NCBI RefSeq assembly: GCF_964019385.1 | Contig: NC_088643.1 | Coordinates: 74,164,965 to 74,228,964, forward strand | Direction of reading: 5' to 3' | DNA from: Sycon ciliatum | Lineage: Eukaryota > Porifera > Calcarea > Leucosolenida > Sycettidae | DNA: 64,000 bases | Shown: positions 21,590-28,678 of the stretch, in pieces | Position numbering within the stretch: position 1 is the stretch's first letter | Layout: every line of letters begins with the position of its first letter | Position numbers and translations under genes: made by a program | Notes under the pieces: model-generated | The model's database searches: none | Told to the model about the DNA's origin: nothing | What the model saw: the letters and a program-made list of their open reading frames with translations, nothing else

Positions 21590-22124
21590 CCTGGGTTTTC
21601 CCAATACGGTTCAAATGGTCGCAAGACCGGGACTCTGCCAACCGGTTTATGGTTGTAGTCTGGAGCACTACGCGTCCTCGCCTTGTAACATGCTGTCAAA
21701 ATCGAAAAACATGTTAACTACCAAGCAAGGCTTCTGTATATAAAGTACTATGATGTAAGGTAGCAAAGGTGGCTACATGTAGTAAGCAATCCCACATTTC
21801 CTCTGTGCTGCGCTGATGAGTTCAAAAAGAACGAAACAGCATGCTGTCCGCAGATTGTGTAGTAAGCAATCCAGTATTCTACAAGCTAATGGCGATGTTG
21901 ACAACAGGTTTGAACGCGTGTCAGTAAAGGAGTGACAAAACTAAACAGCTACAACCTGAAAACAATTCAAAACATTCTTCTTCTTTAAGGCCAAGGGAAA
22001 AATGGCAAGAGTTCTTGCCACCACTTCCCCGACCTCCACCCCTAGGTGGTATCGCGCTTATAATTATAGTCTACTAGCAGCATGCACCCGGCCAGCGTTG
22101 CCTGGCCGAACGTGGCATGCATGC
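21590..22124. repeat. Dispersed repeat, inverted relative to 18880-19351
   Basis: 21600-21705 matches 19185-19310 in reverse. 21735-22080 matches 35150-35420 in reverse, including the block CCACCCCTAGGTGGTATCGC. The Gypsy A insertion at 22125 interrupts it; the remainder continues at 27217. The 65-nt ribozyme insertion is inside it. Confidence 0.75.
21793..21857 (+). ncRNA. Hammerhead-ribozyme micro-insertion (copy C), with 15-bp target duplication
   Basis: TGTAGTAAGCAATCC stands at 21778-21792 and again at 21858-21872, and the related inverted locus near 35375-35400 has it once, so these 65 nt are an insertion. Ribozyme parts: stem I CTGCG (21808-21812)/CGCAG (21849-21853); core CTGATGA (21813-21819); stem II GTTC/GAAC with an AAAAA loop; GAA (21833-21835); stem III ACAG/CTGT with a CATG loop; cleavage triplet GTC ending at 21848. 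All helices are perfect. Relative to a GTCC-type stem II the pairs are changed on both strands, so structure is conserved. Confidence 0.88.
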
Positions 22125-22283
22125 TGTAATAGTTTTACCTTGACACTTCTTGCTTGTCTTATGGTAACACCTTGTGTTCCTACTATTCTCACTCCTGCGG
22201 TTCTCACCTTTCTTTTGCTTTATAACCTCTGGTTTGAACATCATTCGACGAATTCTCCAATCAATCAAGTCTATACTGTTACA
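22125..22283 (+). repeat. Gypsy A 5' LTR
   Basis: Starts TGTAATAG and ends CTGTTACA. It contains TTATAACC near its middle as a possible core-promoter element. Identical to the 3' LTR. Confidence 0.95.
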
Positions 22284-22284
22284 C

Positions 22285-22303
22285 TGGTAGCTTGAGGATG
22301 GTT
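22285..22303 (+). promoter_or_regulatory. Gypsy A primer-binding site (initiator tRNA-Met type)
   Basis: TGGTAGC-TTG-AGGATGGTT lies one base after the 5' LTR. It matches the complement of the conserved initiator tRNA-Met 3' end except for one extra base and one mismatch; Gypsy B has the exact version. The gag ATG (22298) is inside the site. Confidence 0.75.
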
Positions 22304-23188
22304 GAGATCATCGTTTGCCCTTTGACGTGCCTTGTGCTCCTGGCCGCTACTGCTCTGCTATACGCCGCTTTCCGTGAGATCCGCCGCGCTCGGGACAACG
22401 TGGCTGCTACAGTTGGACGACATCAATTACCTGCTACATCAAGCTCAAGTCCTCCGGATCTAGCCCCGTGTCGATCGCGTTCTCTCTCCCAGACAAGCCC
22501 GAGCGTCAAACGCGTTACCAGAGAACCGAATGTTTTCCATGGCAACCCTTCCGAGTTCAAAGAATGGGTATTTACGGTCGAGTTAGCCTTGAAGTGCTCA
22601 CCTCAAGGTGACCCGGAGAGCCAAGTTAACTTTGCGGCTAGCTACCTCGCTGGGAATGCGCGTCTTTGGCTAATTTCTTCCCTGGAAGCAGGTGAGCAAT
22701 TTTCGGATTGGCATTCTTTGAAAAGCGCCCTAGCGCGAGTGTATGGCCCGCACTATGATGGGGAAAGAGTGCGGTTGGATATGTTCTCTATCCAACAGCG
22801 TGGGTCAATTGAATCGTACGTAACGGAGTTTTCTCGGCTAAGTTTACAGGTGCCGGAACTTGACGAACTCTCCAGAGCCTTGCTATTTGTCAACGGCCTG
22901 CACGGTAACATGCGGACCTTGGTAGTGAAGGAACACCCCACTACACTGTCAGCCGCCGTTCAGTCAGCGCTAGCAGTCGCCTCAGACAGCCGATTTCAGC
23001 GCAGACCACCACTGGCGACCGCGCCGGGATTCGCACCACCATCAGGTAGCAAAAAGCTAACAAAACTAAGCCCCGAGGAACGTGAGACATTACGAGCCCA
23101 GGGGGGCTGCTTCGCATGTCGTCGACCAGGCCATATGGCCCAGAATTGCCCGCATCATCGAGATCACCCAAACGGTGGACGTCAGTAA
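22298..23188 (+). CDS. Gypsy A Gag
   Basis: Structural protein of the intracellular particle. I start at ATG 22298 (an upstream TTG is in frame but not preferred). The N-terminus is strongly hydrophobic (VCPLTCLVLLAATALLYAAF), like a membrane anchor, followed by an Arg-rich turn. Then comes the capsid-like retrotransposon gag region (FKEWVFTVELAL, YLAGNARLWL, SYVTEFSRLSLQVP, LLFVNGLH) and one CCHC zinc knuckle (CFACRRPGHMAQNC). It stops at TAA 23186-23188, inside the proposed frameshift hairpin. The frame is intact over 296 codons. Confidence 0.92.
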   Translation: MVEIIVCPLTCLVLLAATALLYAAFREIRRARDNVAATVGRHQLPATSSSSPPDLAPCRSRSLSQTSPSVKRVTREPNVFHGNPSEFKEWVFTVELALKCSPQGDPESQVNFAASYLAGNARLWLISSLEAGEQFSDWHSLKSALARVYGPHYDGERVRLDMFSIQQRGSIESYVTEFSRLSLQVPELDELSRALLFVNGLHGNMRTLVVKEHPTTLSAAVQSALAVASDSRFQRRPPLATAPGFAPPSGSKKLTKLSPEERETLRAQGGCFACRRPGHMAQNCPHHRDHPNGGRQ

Positions 23189-26100
23189 GGCCGATGCGAT
23201 TACTGACGCAGCAAGAAAAGGCATCACCTGCGTGTAGTGTGTGCTCCGTCTCTACCCGTAACCGATTCAGTAGCCTCGCTGTGGAGGATGTTGACGATGA
23301 TGCTGAATGCTCCGAAGCCAATTTCAAGCGAGATGTTACACCAACTATTGAGGCCCAGGTTACCAGCGTCAATGTGGAAACGGAACATGAGCTCCTGCGT
23401 GTAGAAGGCAAAATCAACGGTCGTCGCGCGCTTATGTTAATAGATTCGGGCTCGACCCATGATTTCATTGCCGAACAGTTTGCCAGGAGAGTTAACCTGC
23501 CAACCGAAATTGGCTCGGAAAACCTGAATGTCACGCTGGCTGATGGAGCATCAAGCTCGTTTCCCATGGAGACGACCCATGAATTGAAGGTTATCGTAGG
23601 CGACTTCAGCGATAACCAAACCTTCACGGTGTTCCCCCTTCATCGCTATGACGCTATATTGGGGAAACCTTGGTTAACGCGTAACAATCCAGACATAAAC
23701 TTCCGGACGAATGAAGTCAGGTTGAACTCGAATGGTTTGCCTTGTGCGTCGCCCAGTCAAAGCGAACCGACCGCTCCTGTGGAGGCGATGTTCATATCTG
23801 GTCGTCAGGCTAGGCATGCCCTTAGGAGTGGAGACGAAGGTGTTCTGGCGTGGGTCAGCGTAGAAGACGGCATTGGCAAGGAACCTCCCGACAAATCCAC
23901 TCAGAACGAGCACCCAGATCTCAAGGCCATGTTCCGTGACTATGACGATCTTTTCCCGGATGATCTGCCAGCTAGACTCCCACCAGAGAGGTCTGTAGAC
24001 CACGAAATCCGCCTGGAGGAAGGCTCATCACCCCCATCGCGACCTGCCTATCGCCTGCCCAGGCCAGAAATGGAGGAATTGAAGAAACAGCTCACAGAAC
24101 TCTTGAAAAAGGGTTTCGTAGAACCAAGTAAGTCCCCCTTTGGTGCACCGGTGTTTTTTGTCAAGAAAGCTGATGGTTCGTTACGCATGGTCTGCGATTG
24201 GAGGGAGCTAAACAAGATAACTGTTAAGAACAAGGCGTGCTTGCCCAATGTGGATGATTTATTCGATACCGTACAGGGCGCTAGGTACTTCACGAAACTA
24301 GACCTCCGATCAGGGTATAATCAGATTCGCATTCAAGCTGAGGACGTGCCCAAAACCGCGATTAACACTCCCTTTGGGCATTACCAATTTAGGGTCATAA
24401 CATTTCAATCCATGATGAATACGATTCTTCAACCATATCTGAGGGAGTTCGTAGTCGTGTTCCTAGATGACATACTCATCTTCAGCAAAACGTGGTCGGA
24501 GCATATGCAGCATGTCCGGTCGGTATTGAGCGTGCTCCGGGACAACCAGTTATTTTGCAAACGGTCAAAATGTGAATTTGGCGTGGAGAGTGTGCGGTTC
24601 CTGGGACATTGCATCGATGGACTGCACATCGCCCCTGACCCAGACAAGATTGCCGCAGTAAAGGTCTGGCCCGCTCCGACTTCCGTCACAGAGGTGAGGC
24701 AATTTCTTGGATTTACGAATTATTTTAGGCGATTCATAGATCAATACTCATCGCTCTCTAAGAACTTAGAGGAGATAACGGGAAAACATGCACGATTCGA
24801 GTGGAACAGCTCTCGGCAACATGCCTTTGAATCGCTAAAGCATGCCTTGTTGAATGCGCCCCTATTGCGGCTGGCTGATGTGAACCGACCATTCGGAGTG
24901 GTAACAGATGCAAGCGATTTCGCCTTGGGATGTGTTCTTCTCCAAGAACTAGAGGAAGATGCCTGGCATCCAGTGGCTTATGCTAGCCGAAAATTGTCTG
25001 CTGCGGAACAGAATTATACAGCTACAGAAAGAGAAACATTGGCCGTAGTGTTTGCGCTAAAGACCTGGCGCATCTACCTCTTTCAACACTTTGAGGTCAT
25101 TACAGACAACATGGCGGTAGTTTATCTGAAAACAAAACCAAGCATTACAAAGAGAGAGGCGCGATGGGTTGAATTCCTAGCTGACTATAACTACACAGTC
25201 CGTCACAGACCCGGCAGAGAGAACCCTGCAGATCCCCTTTCGCGTCGCCCAGATCTCCATGAGAGTAACCTCGTGGAGAATGCAGTACCACGTTTGAATG
25301 CTATTGAGTATGCTTTAGCAATGAATGATGACGTGTCCAATACAATATCAGATGCCTACCAGAGAGACAAAGAGCTAACTCCCATCATAGAAAGATTGAA
25401 GCATTCTCTCCGAGATAATTTGCATGATCGCTATTATTGGGACGAATCCACTGATCGCTTGTACCTCAAGGCATCCCCCAATAACCGGTTGTGCATACCA
25501 CAGTGCGGTGTCCGGTTAAAGCTCATTCAAGAACACCATGAGTGTGCAACGGCTGGCCACCCGGGTCGTGATCGAACGTACTTCCGCCTAGCACGTTTTT
25601 TCTACTGGCCCCGAATGGGTCTCGATATCAAGAGATTTGTCAAAACCTGTGATCTCTGCCAGCGAACGAAGGGAGGTCAGCCACGAACAGGGCTTCTCCA
25701 GTCACTTCCAATACCTAATAGTCCTTGGCAGGATATCTCAATGGATTTTATTGTTGGATTGCCCCTTACTTCTCGTGGCTTCGACGCAATTTACACCTTT
25801 GTGGACCGACTTACGAAATGCGTACATCTTGTTCCAACAAACTCGAAGATTGATGCTAAGGGCAGCGCTCAACTGTACATTCAAAACGTGTTTCGTCTGC
25901 ACGGGCTGAGCTCAACCATTGTTTCCGATCGCGATCCACGATTCACTGCAGCTTTTTTCAAAGAAGTATTCTCTCAGCTAGGAACTAAATTGGCATTCAG
26001 CACTGCTAACCACCCTCAAACGGATGATTTGACAGAGAGAGTTAACCGGCAAGTGGGAGATGTTCTAAGAGCATTTGTGAACTTGAGACAGGACAATTGG

Positions 26101-26814
26101 GATTCGCTTCTACCACTCTGCGAGTTTGCAATAAATAGTTCACAACAGTCATCTGTAGCTAATACACCGTTCTATCTGAACTATGGGTTTGACCCTAAGT
26201 CCCCGCCCGAATTCATTCTTACGGGAGGGGAAAGGAGTGATTCGGTCGATTGGCTTCATGAGCAGGAAGCCGCACTAAGGATAGCTCGAGATGCTATGCT
26301 CGACGCCCAGGCAAGGCAAGCTCTATACGCAGACCAGACGAGAACGCCCAGTGATTTGAAGGTTGGTGATAGCGTTCTTGTCTACAGAGACTTTCTACTG
26401 ACCCCGGAAGCTCGTGGCCAGCCCTCTCGGAAGTTGCAACCCAAGTGGTTTGGTCCGTATCGTATCCAGGCTAAGATTGGAGCGAATGCTTTTCGCTTGG
26501 AACTACCCCGTGAACTTCGCTGCCATCCCGTGTTTAATGTCACTGCTCTTAAACGCTACGAAGAGAACACGATTCCTGGAAGACACCAACCCCCGCCTCC
26601 GCCCTTCACAGATCTAGATGGACACACACGCTATGTTGTCGAAGCCGTTTTGAATCACCGACACCGCAGTGGTGAGCAACACTTCCTGGTGCATTGGAAG
26701 GGTTACCCCAGCAGCGAAGCTACGTGGGAGCCCGCTGGCAACCTATGTGATGAGTCTGGTCGGAATATTAAACCGCTGCAGAACTATCTAGCCTCACAAC
26801 GACAGCAGCCTTGA
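23086..26814 (+). CDS. Gypsy A Pol (protease, RT, RNase H, integrase, chromodomain)
   Basis: The -1 frame relative to gag, open from after TGA 23083-23085; the first ATG at 23116 is probably not the start. Blocks in order: aspartic protease ([13 protein letters not shown]); RT ([38 protein letters not shown]); RNase H (VVTDASDFALGCVL); integrase with an HHCC zinc finger (HHECATAGHPGR, CDLCQ) and DD35E residues (MDFIVGLP, VSDRDPRF, TERVNR); C-terminal chromodomain (HFLVHWKGYPSSEATWEP). The usual FGLxNAPA block before TFQ is missing: the text goes from QFRVI straight to TFQSMMN, an in-frame loss of about nine codons, so RT is probably inactive. The integrase also reads DDLTER where Gypsy B has DGQTER. 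Confidence 0.92.
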   Translation, partial: DITSPGGLLRMSSTRPYGPELPASSRSPKRWTSVRPMRLLTQQEKASPACSVCSVSTRNRFSSLAVEDVDDDAECSEANFKRDVTPTIEAQVTSVNVETEHELLRVEGKINGRRALMLIDSGSTHDFIAEQFARRVNLPTEIGSENLNVTLADGASSSFPMETTHELKVIVGDFSDNQTFTVFPLHRYDAILGKPWLTRNNPDINFRTNEVRLNSNGLPCASPSQSEPTAPVEAMFISGRQARHALRSGDEGVLAWVSVEDGIGKEPPDKSTQNEHPDLKAMFRDYDDLFPDDLPARLPPERSVDHEIRLEEGSSPPSRPAYRLPRPEMEELKKQLTELLKKGFVEPSKSPFGAPVFFVKKADGSLRMVCDWRELNKITVKNKACLPNVDDLFDTVQGARYFTKLDLRSGYNQIRIQAEDVPKTAINTPFGHYQFRVITFQSMMNTILQPYLREFVVVFLDDILIFSKTWSEHMQHVRSVLSVLRDNQLFCKRSKCEFGVESVRFLGHCIDGLHIAPDPDKIAAVKVWPAPTSVTEVRQFLGFTNYFRRFIDQYSSLSKNLEEITGKHARFEWNSSRQHAFESLKHALLNAPLLRLADVNRPFGVVTDASDFALGCVLLQELEEDAWHPVAYASRKLSAAEQNYTATERETLAVVFALKTWRIYLFQHFEVITDNMAVVYLKTKPSITKREARWVEFLADYNYTVRHRPGRENPADPLSRRPDLHESNLVENAVPRLNAIEYALAMNDDVSNTISDAYQRDKELTPIIERLKHSLRDNLHDRYYWDESTDRLYLKASPNNRLCIPQCGVRLKLIQEHHECATAGHPGRDRTYFRLARFFYWPRMGLDIKRFVKTCDLCQRTKGGQPRTGLLQSLPIPNSPWQDISMDFIVGLPLTSRGFDAIYTFVDRLTKCVHLVPTNSKIDAKGSAQLYIQNVFRLHGLSSTIVSDRDPRFTAAFFKEVFSQLGTKLAFSTANHPQTDDLTERVNRQVGDVLRAFVNLRQDNWDSLLPLCEFAINSSQQSSVANTPFYLNYGFDPKSPPEFILTGGERSDSVDWLHEQEAALRIARDAMLDAQARQALYADQTRTPSDLKVGDSVLVYRDFLLTPEARGQPSRKLQPKWFGPYRIQAKIGANAFRLELPRELRCHPVFNVTALKRYEENTIPGRHQPPPPPFTDLDGHTRYVVEAVLNHRHRSGEQHFLVHWKGYPSSEATWEPAGNLCDESGRNIKPLQNYLASQRQQP
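23167..23225 (+). promoter_or_regulatory. Probable -1 ribosomal frameshift signal, gag to pol
   Basis: The heptamer CCCAAAC (23167-23173) sits in gag phase as C CCA AAC. Six bases later a perfect 9-bp stem forms: CGTCAGTAA (23180-23188) with TTACTGACG (23200-23208). Loop bases GATGC (23193-23197) can pair with GCATC (23221-23225), giving an H-type pseudoknot. The pol frame is open from 23086, so a slip here joins Gag to Pol just after the zinc knuckle. Heptamer, spacing and fold fit the standard -1 frameshift model; the fold energy was not computed. Confidence 0.78.
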
Positions 26815-27052
26815 TCTAACTGGGCTGAGCCATATGCATCTCTTACTGAGATAGTTTAAAATAATTATGTTATAGACTGATATAGTTTTGCGTCATCTCC
26901 TTGTGAGAGTGATGAAGTTGAGTTGGATTACACTTCAATGTGGTTATGCATGTGCATGAGTGATTATTTAATATTCCCCTTTCCACAATTGCATCTCCTA
27001 ACTGGATTGTGTTATCTAATAGAACCTTGGGCTTCCTATGGGGCCGGGAGAG

Positions 27053-27211
27053 TGTAATAGTTTTACCTTGACACTTCTTGCTTGTCTTATGGTAACACCT
27101 TGTGTTCCTACTATTCTCACTCCTGCGGTTCTCACCTTTCTTTTGCTTTATAACCTCTGGTTTGAACATCATTCGACGAATTCTCCAATCAATCAAGTCT
27201 ATACTGTTACA
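27053..27211 (+). repeat. Gypsy A 3' LTR
   Basis: Identical to the 5' LTR. It is preceded directly by the pur-rich tract that primes plus-strand synthesis and followed by the target duplication CATGC. Confidence 0.95.
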
Positions 27212-27216
27212 CATGC

Positions 27217-28310
27217 GGTTGCACCGGTGAAGCAAGTACATGAACAGCACACGTGCTCAGCACGTGGTGGTGGCTACACGATTCGCACGCTTCGCGTGCT
27301 CAGTGCTTCTGTGGCTGCTTCCGCTAGCTATACACGATTCGCACGCTTCGCGTGCTCAGTCAGTGCTTCTGCGGCCGCTAGCTACACTGTTCGCACGCTT
27401 CGCGTGCTCAGGGCAGCGCTGCTCCGCAGCATGGCCTGAGCGTGACACACAGACAAACACACGTCACAGGTGCCTCTTCTTTATAAGTAAAGATGAGTAC
27501 GAGCATCAAAGGACGACTTAACCTGAGGAGTAAATAATTGGAAAAAATGGCAAGAGATCCGTCTACCACGTCCCCGAACCCCACCCCTAGGTGGTGTCGC
27601 GCTTATACAGTTCGCAAGTGAAACCTGACCATGAATCAAGGCCAAGGGCGCAGGCCAAGGCGCGTAGCGCCGAGGCCTGCGCCCGCGGCCGTACGCATGA
27701 GCTTTGGCAATTCTGCAACTACTTTTTCTAAAAAGCGATAGATCCCAGCCACCACGTTCCCGACCTCCACCCCTAATTATACAGTTTCAAAGAATGCCAG
27801 TGAAAACATGACCATGACTCCGATGAGCGTACGGCCAGGCAGGCCCAAGGCCCGGGCGTTGGCCAAGGCGCGTAGCACAGTAGATCTACGCACGAGGCCT
27901 TCATGTACTGATGTAAGCGAAAATTGATAAGATCATCGCGTGTCAGCAAAGGAGTGATAGTGTAGCCACCACGTCCCCGACCAACCTACTTGTTGAAGTA
28001 AGTTGTTCTTGAGCATTGAGCAAAGAAAAAAGGCAACAGGTCTAGCCACCACGTCCCCAACCTCCACCCGGCTATGTGGTATCGCGCTTGTAGTTATACC
28101 GTCTACGCGGCTCAAAGGATGTAAGTGGAAACCTGAAACACGATCATAGAGTTCTGGCAGGACTTTCCGCCTTCATCAAGGCCTCGTGCGCACGGCCGCG
28201 GGCGCAGGCCTCGGCGCTACGCGCCTTGGCCTGCGCGCATGCGCCCTTGGCCGTATGCACTCGGCCTTGATTCAGCCATAAAGTCCTGCCAGATGCAGAA
28301 CTCTATATAA
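27217..28310. repeat. Dispersed repeat continuation with GC-rich hairpins
   Basis: 27217-27480 continues the repeat broken by Gypsy A and has three internal CGCACGCTTCGCGTGCTCAG repeats. 27500-27610 matches 35095-35215 in reverse. Around 27640-27690 and 28190-28240 lie hairpins built from GCGCAGGCC...GGCCTGCGC, also found at 33750-34110. The block ACCACGTCCCCGACCTCCAC recurs several times. No gene seen. Confidence 0.6.
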
Positions 28311-28328
28311 TTATAGAGTCTATGATTG

Positions 28329-28383
28329 TCTACTTCAGACAGCTGTTTCGCTAATACATAGCTCATCAGTACAGTGAAGGTAG
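28329..28383 (-). ncRNA. Hammerhead ribozyme (copy E)
   Basis: Minus strand: core CTGATGA (28369-28363); stem II GCTA (28362-28359)/TAGC (28353-28350) with loop TGTAT; GAA (28349-28347); stem III ACA/TGT; cleavage triplet GTC, cut between 28338 and 28337. Stem I is imperfect: A-T and G-T next to the core, then an internal loop, then AAG/CTT and TAG/CTA around a bulged C. An internal loop in stem I facing the stem II loop is the usual arrangement for tertiary contacts in natural hammerheads. Its sequence is unrelated to copies A-D outside the core. Confidence 0.62.
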
Positions 28384-28458
28384 ATGTTGAATGATTAAAA
28401 ATATAGACCAAACTGCTATTATATACTATAGGGGGTTTCCACATACAAAACTAGCATA

Positions 28459-28608
28459 CGAACTTAGCAGGGAGTGGTGCTTTCTTGCAGGTTTGCCGAG
28501 TGGAAGGTGCGACGTGCTCCTCGTGTGCTCCGGATGGCAGTCGTGAGTCATTCAAGTGTCAAGTTCGGCAAGAAGCGTGTGTTCCTAGTTGGAACAATCA
28601 ACTTCATG
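28459..28608 (+). other. 150-bp insertion with 12-bp duplication; possible captured exon
   Basis: AAAACTAGCATA flanks it on both sides (28447-28458, 28609-28620). After the acceptor-like TTTCTTGCAG (28489-28498) a Cys-rich frame runs to a TAG inside the right duplication (reading CRVEGATCSSCAPDG, then FKCQVRQEACVPSW). It also has GCCGAGTGG, like a tRNA A box, but no good B box. It may be a retroposed exon or a SINE; I cannot tell which. Confidence 0.4.
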
Positions 28609-28678
28609 AAAACTAGCATAGCTTATTATTTATTATTATTATTATTATTAAATTTTTGATAGGGCAATCCCCACAGGC

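Larger units (their letters stand above)
22125..27211 (+). mobile_element. Gypsy A: chromodomain Ty3/Gypsy retrotransposon with identical LTRs
   Basis: 159-bp LTRs at 22125-22283 and 27053-27211, identical by eye, starting TG and ending CA, flanked by the 5-bp duplication CATGC (22120-22124, 27212-27216). Order: LTR, primer-binding site, gag, frameshift, protease, RT, RNase H, integrase, chromodomain, polypurine tract (GGGGCCGGGAGAG, 27040-27052), LTR. Identical LTRs mean recent insertion, yet RT has a small in-frame deletion. It lies inside a copy of the dispersed repeat whose two halves (22080-22124, 27217 on) match 19000-19090 in reverse. Confidence 0.95.

Noticed and set aside
23101..23107. 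GGGGGGC as an alternative slippery heptamer in Gypsy A
   Set aside because: It is in phase and conserved in Gypsy B, but a slip there would remove the zinc knuckle and no stem follows at the right distance; CCCAAAC is the better site.
22941..23627. 228-codon minus-strand ORF
   Set aside because: Antisense shadow of the Gypsy A gag-pol frame.
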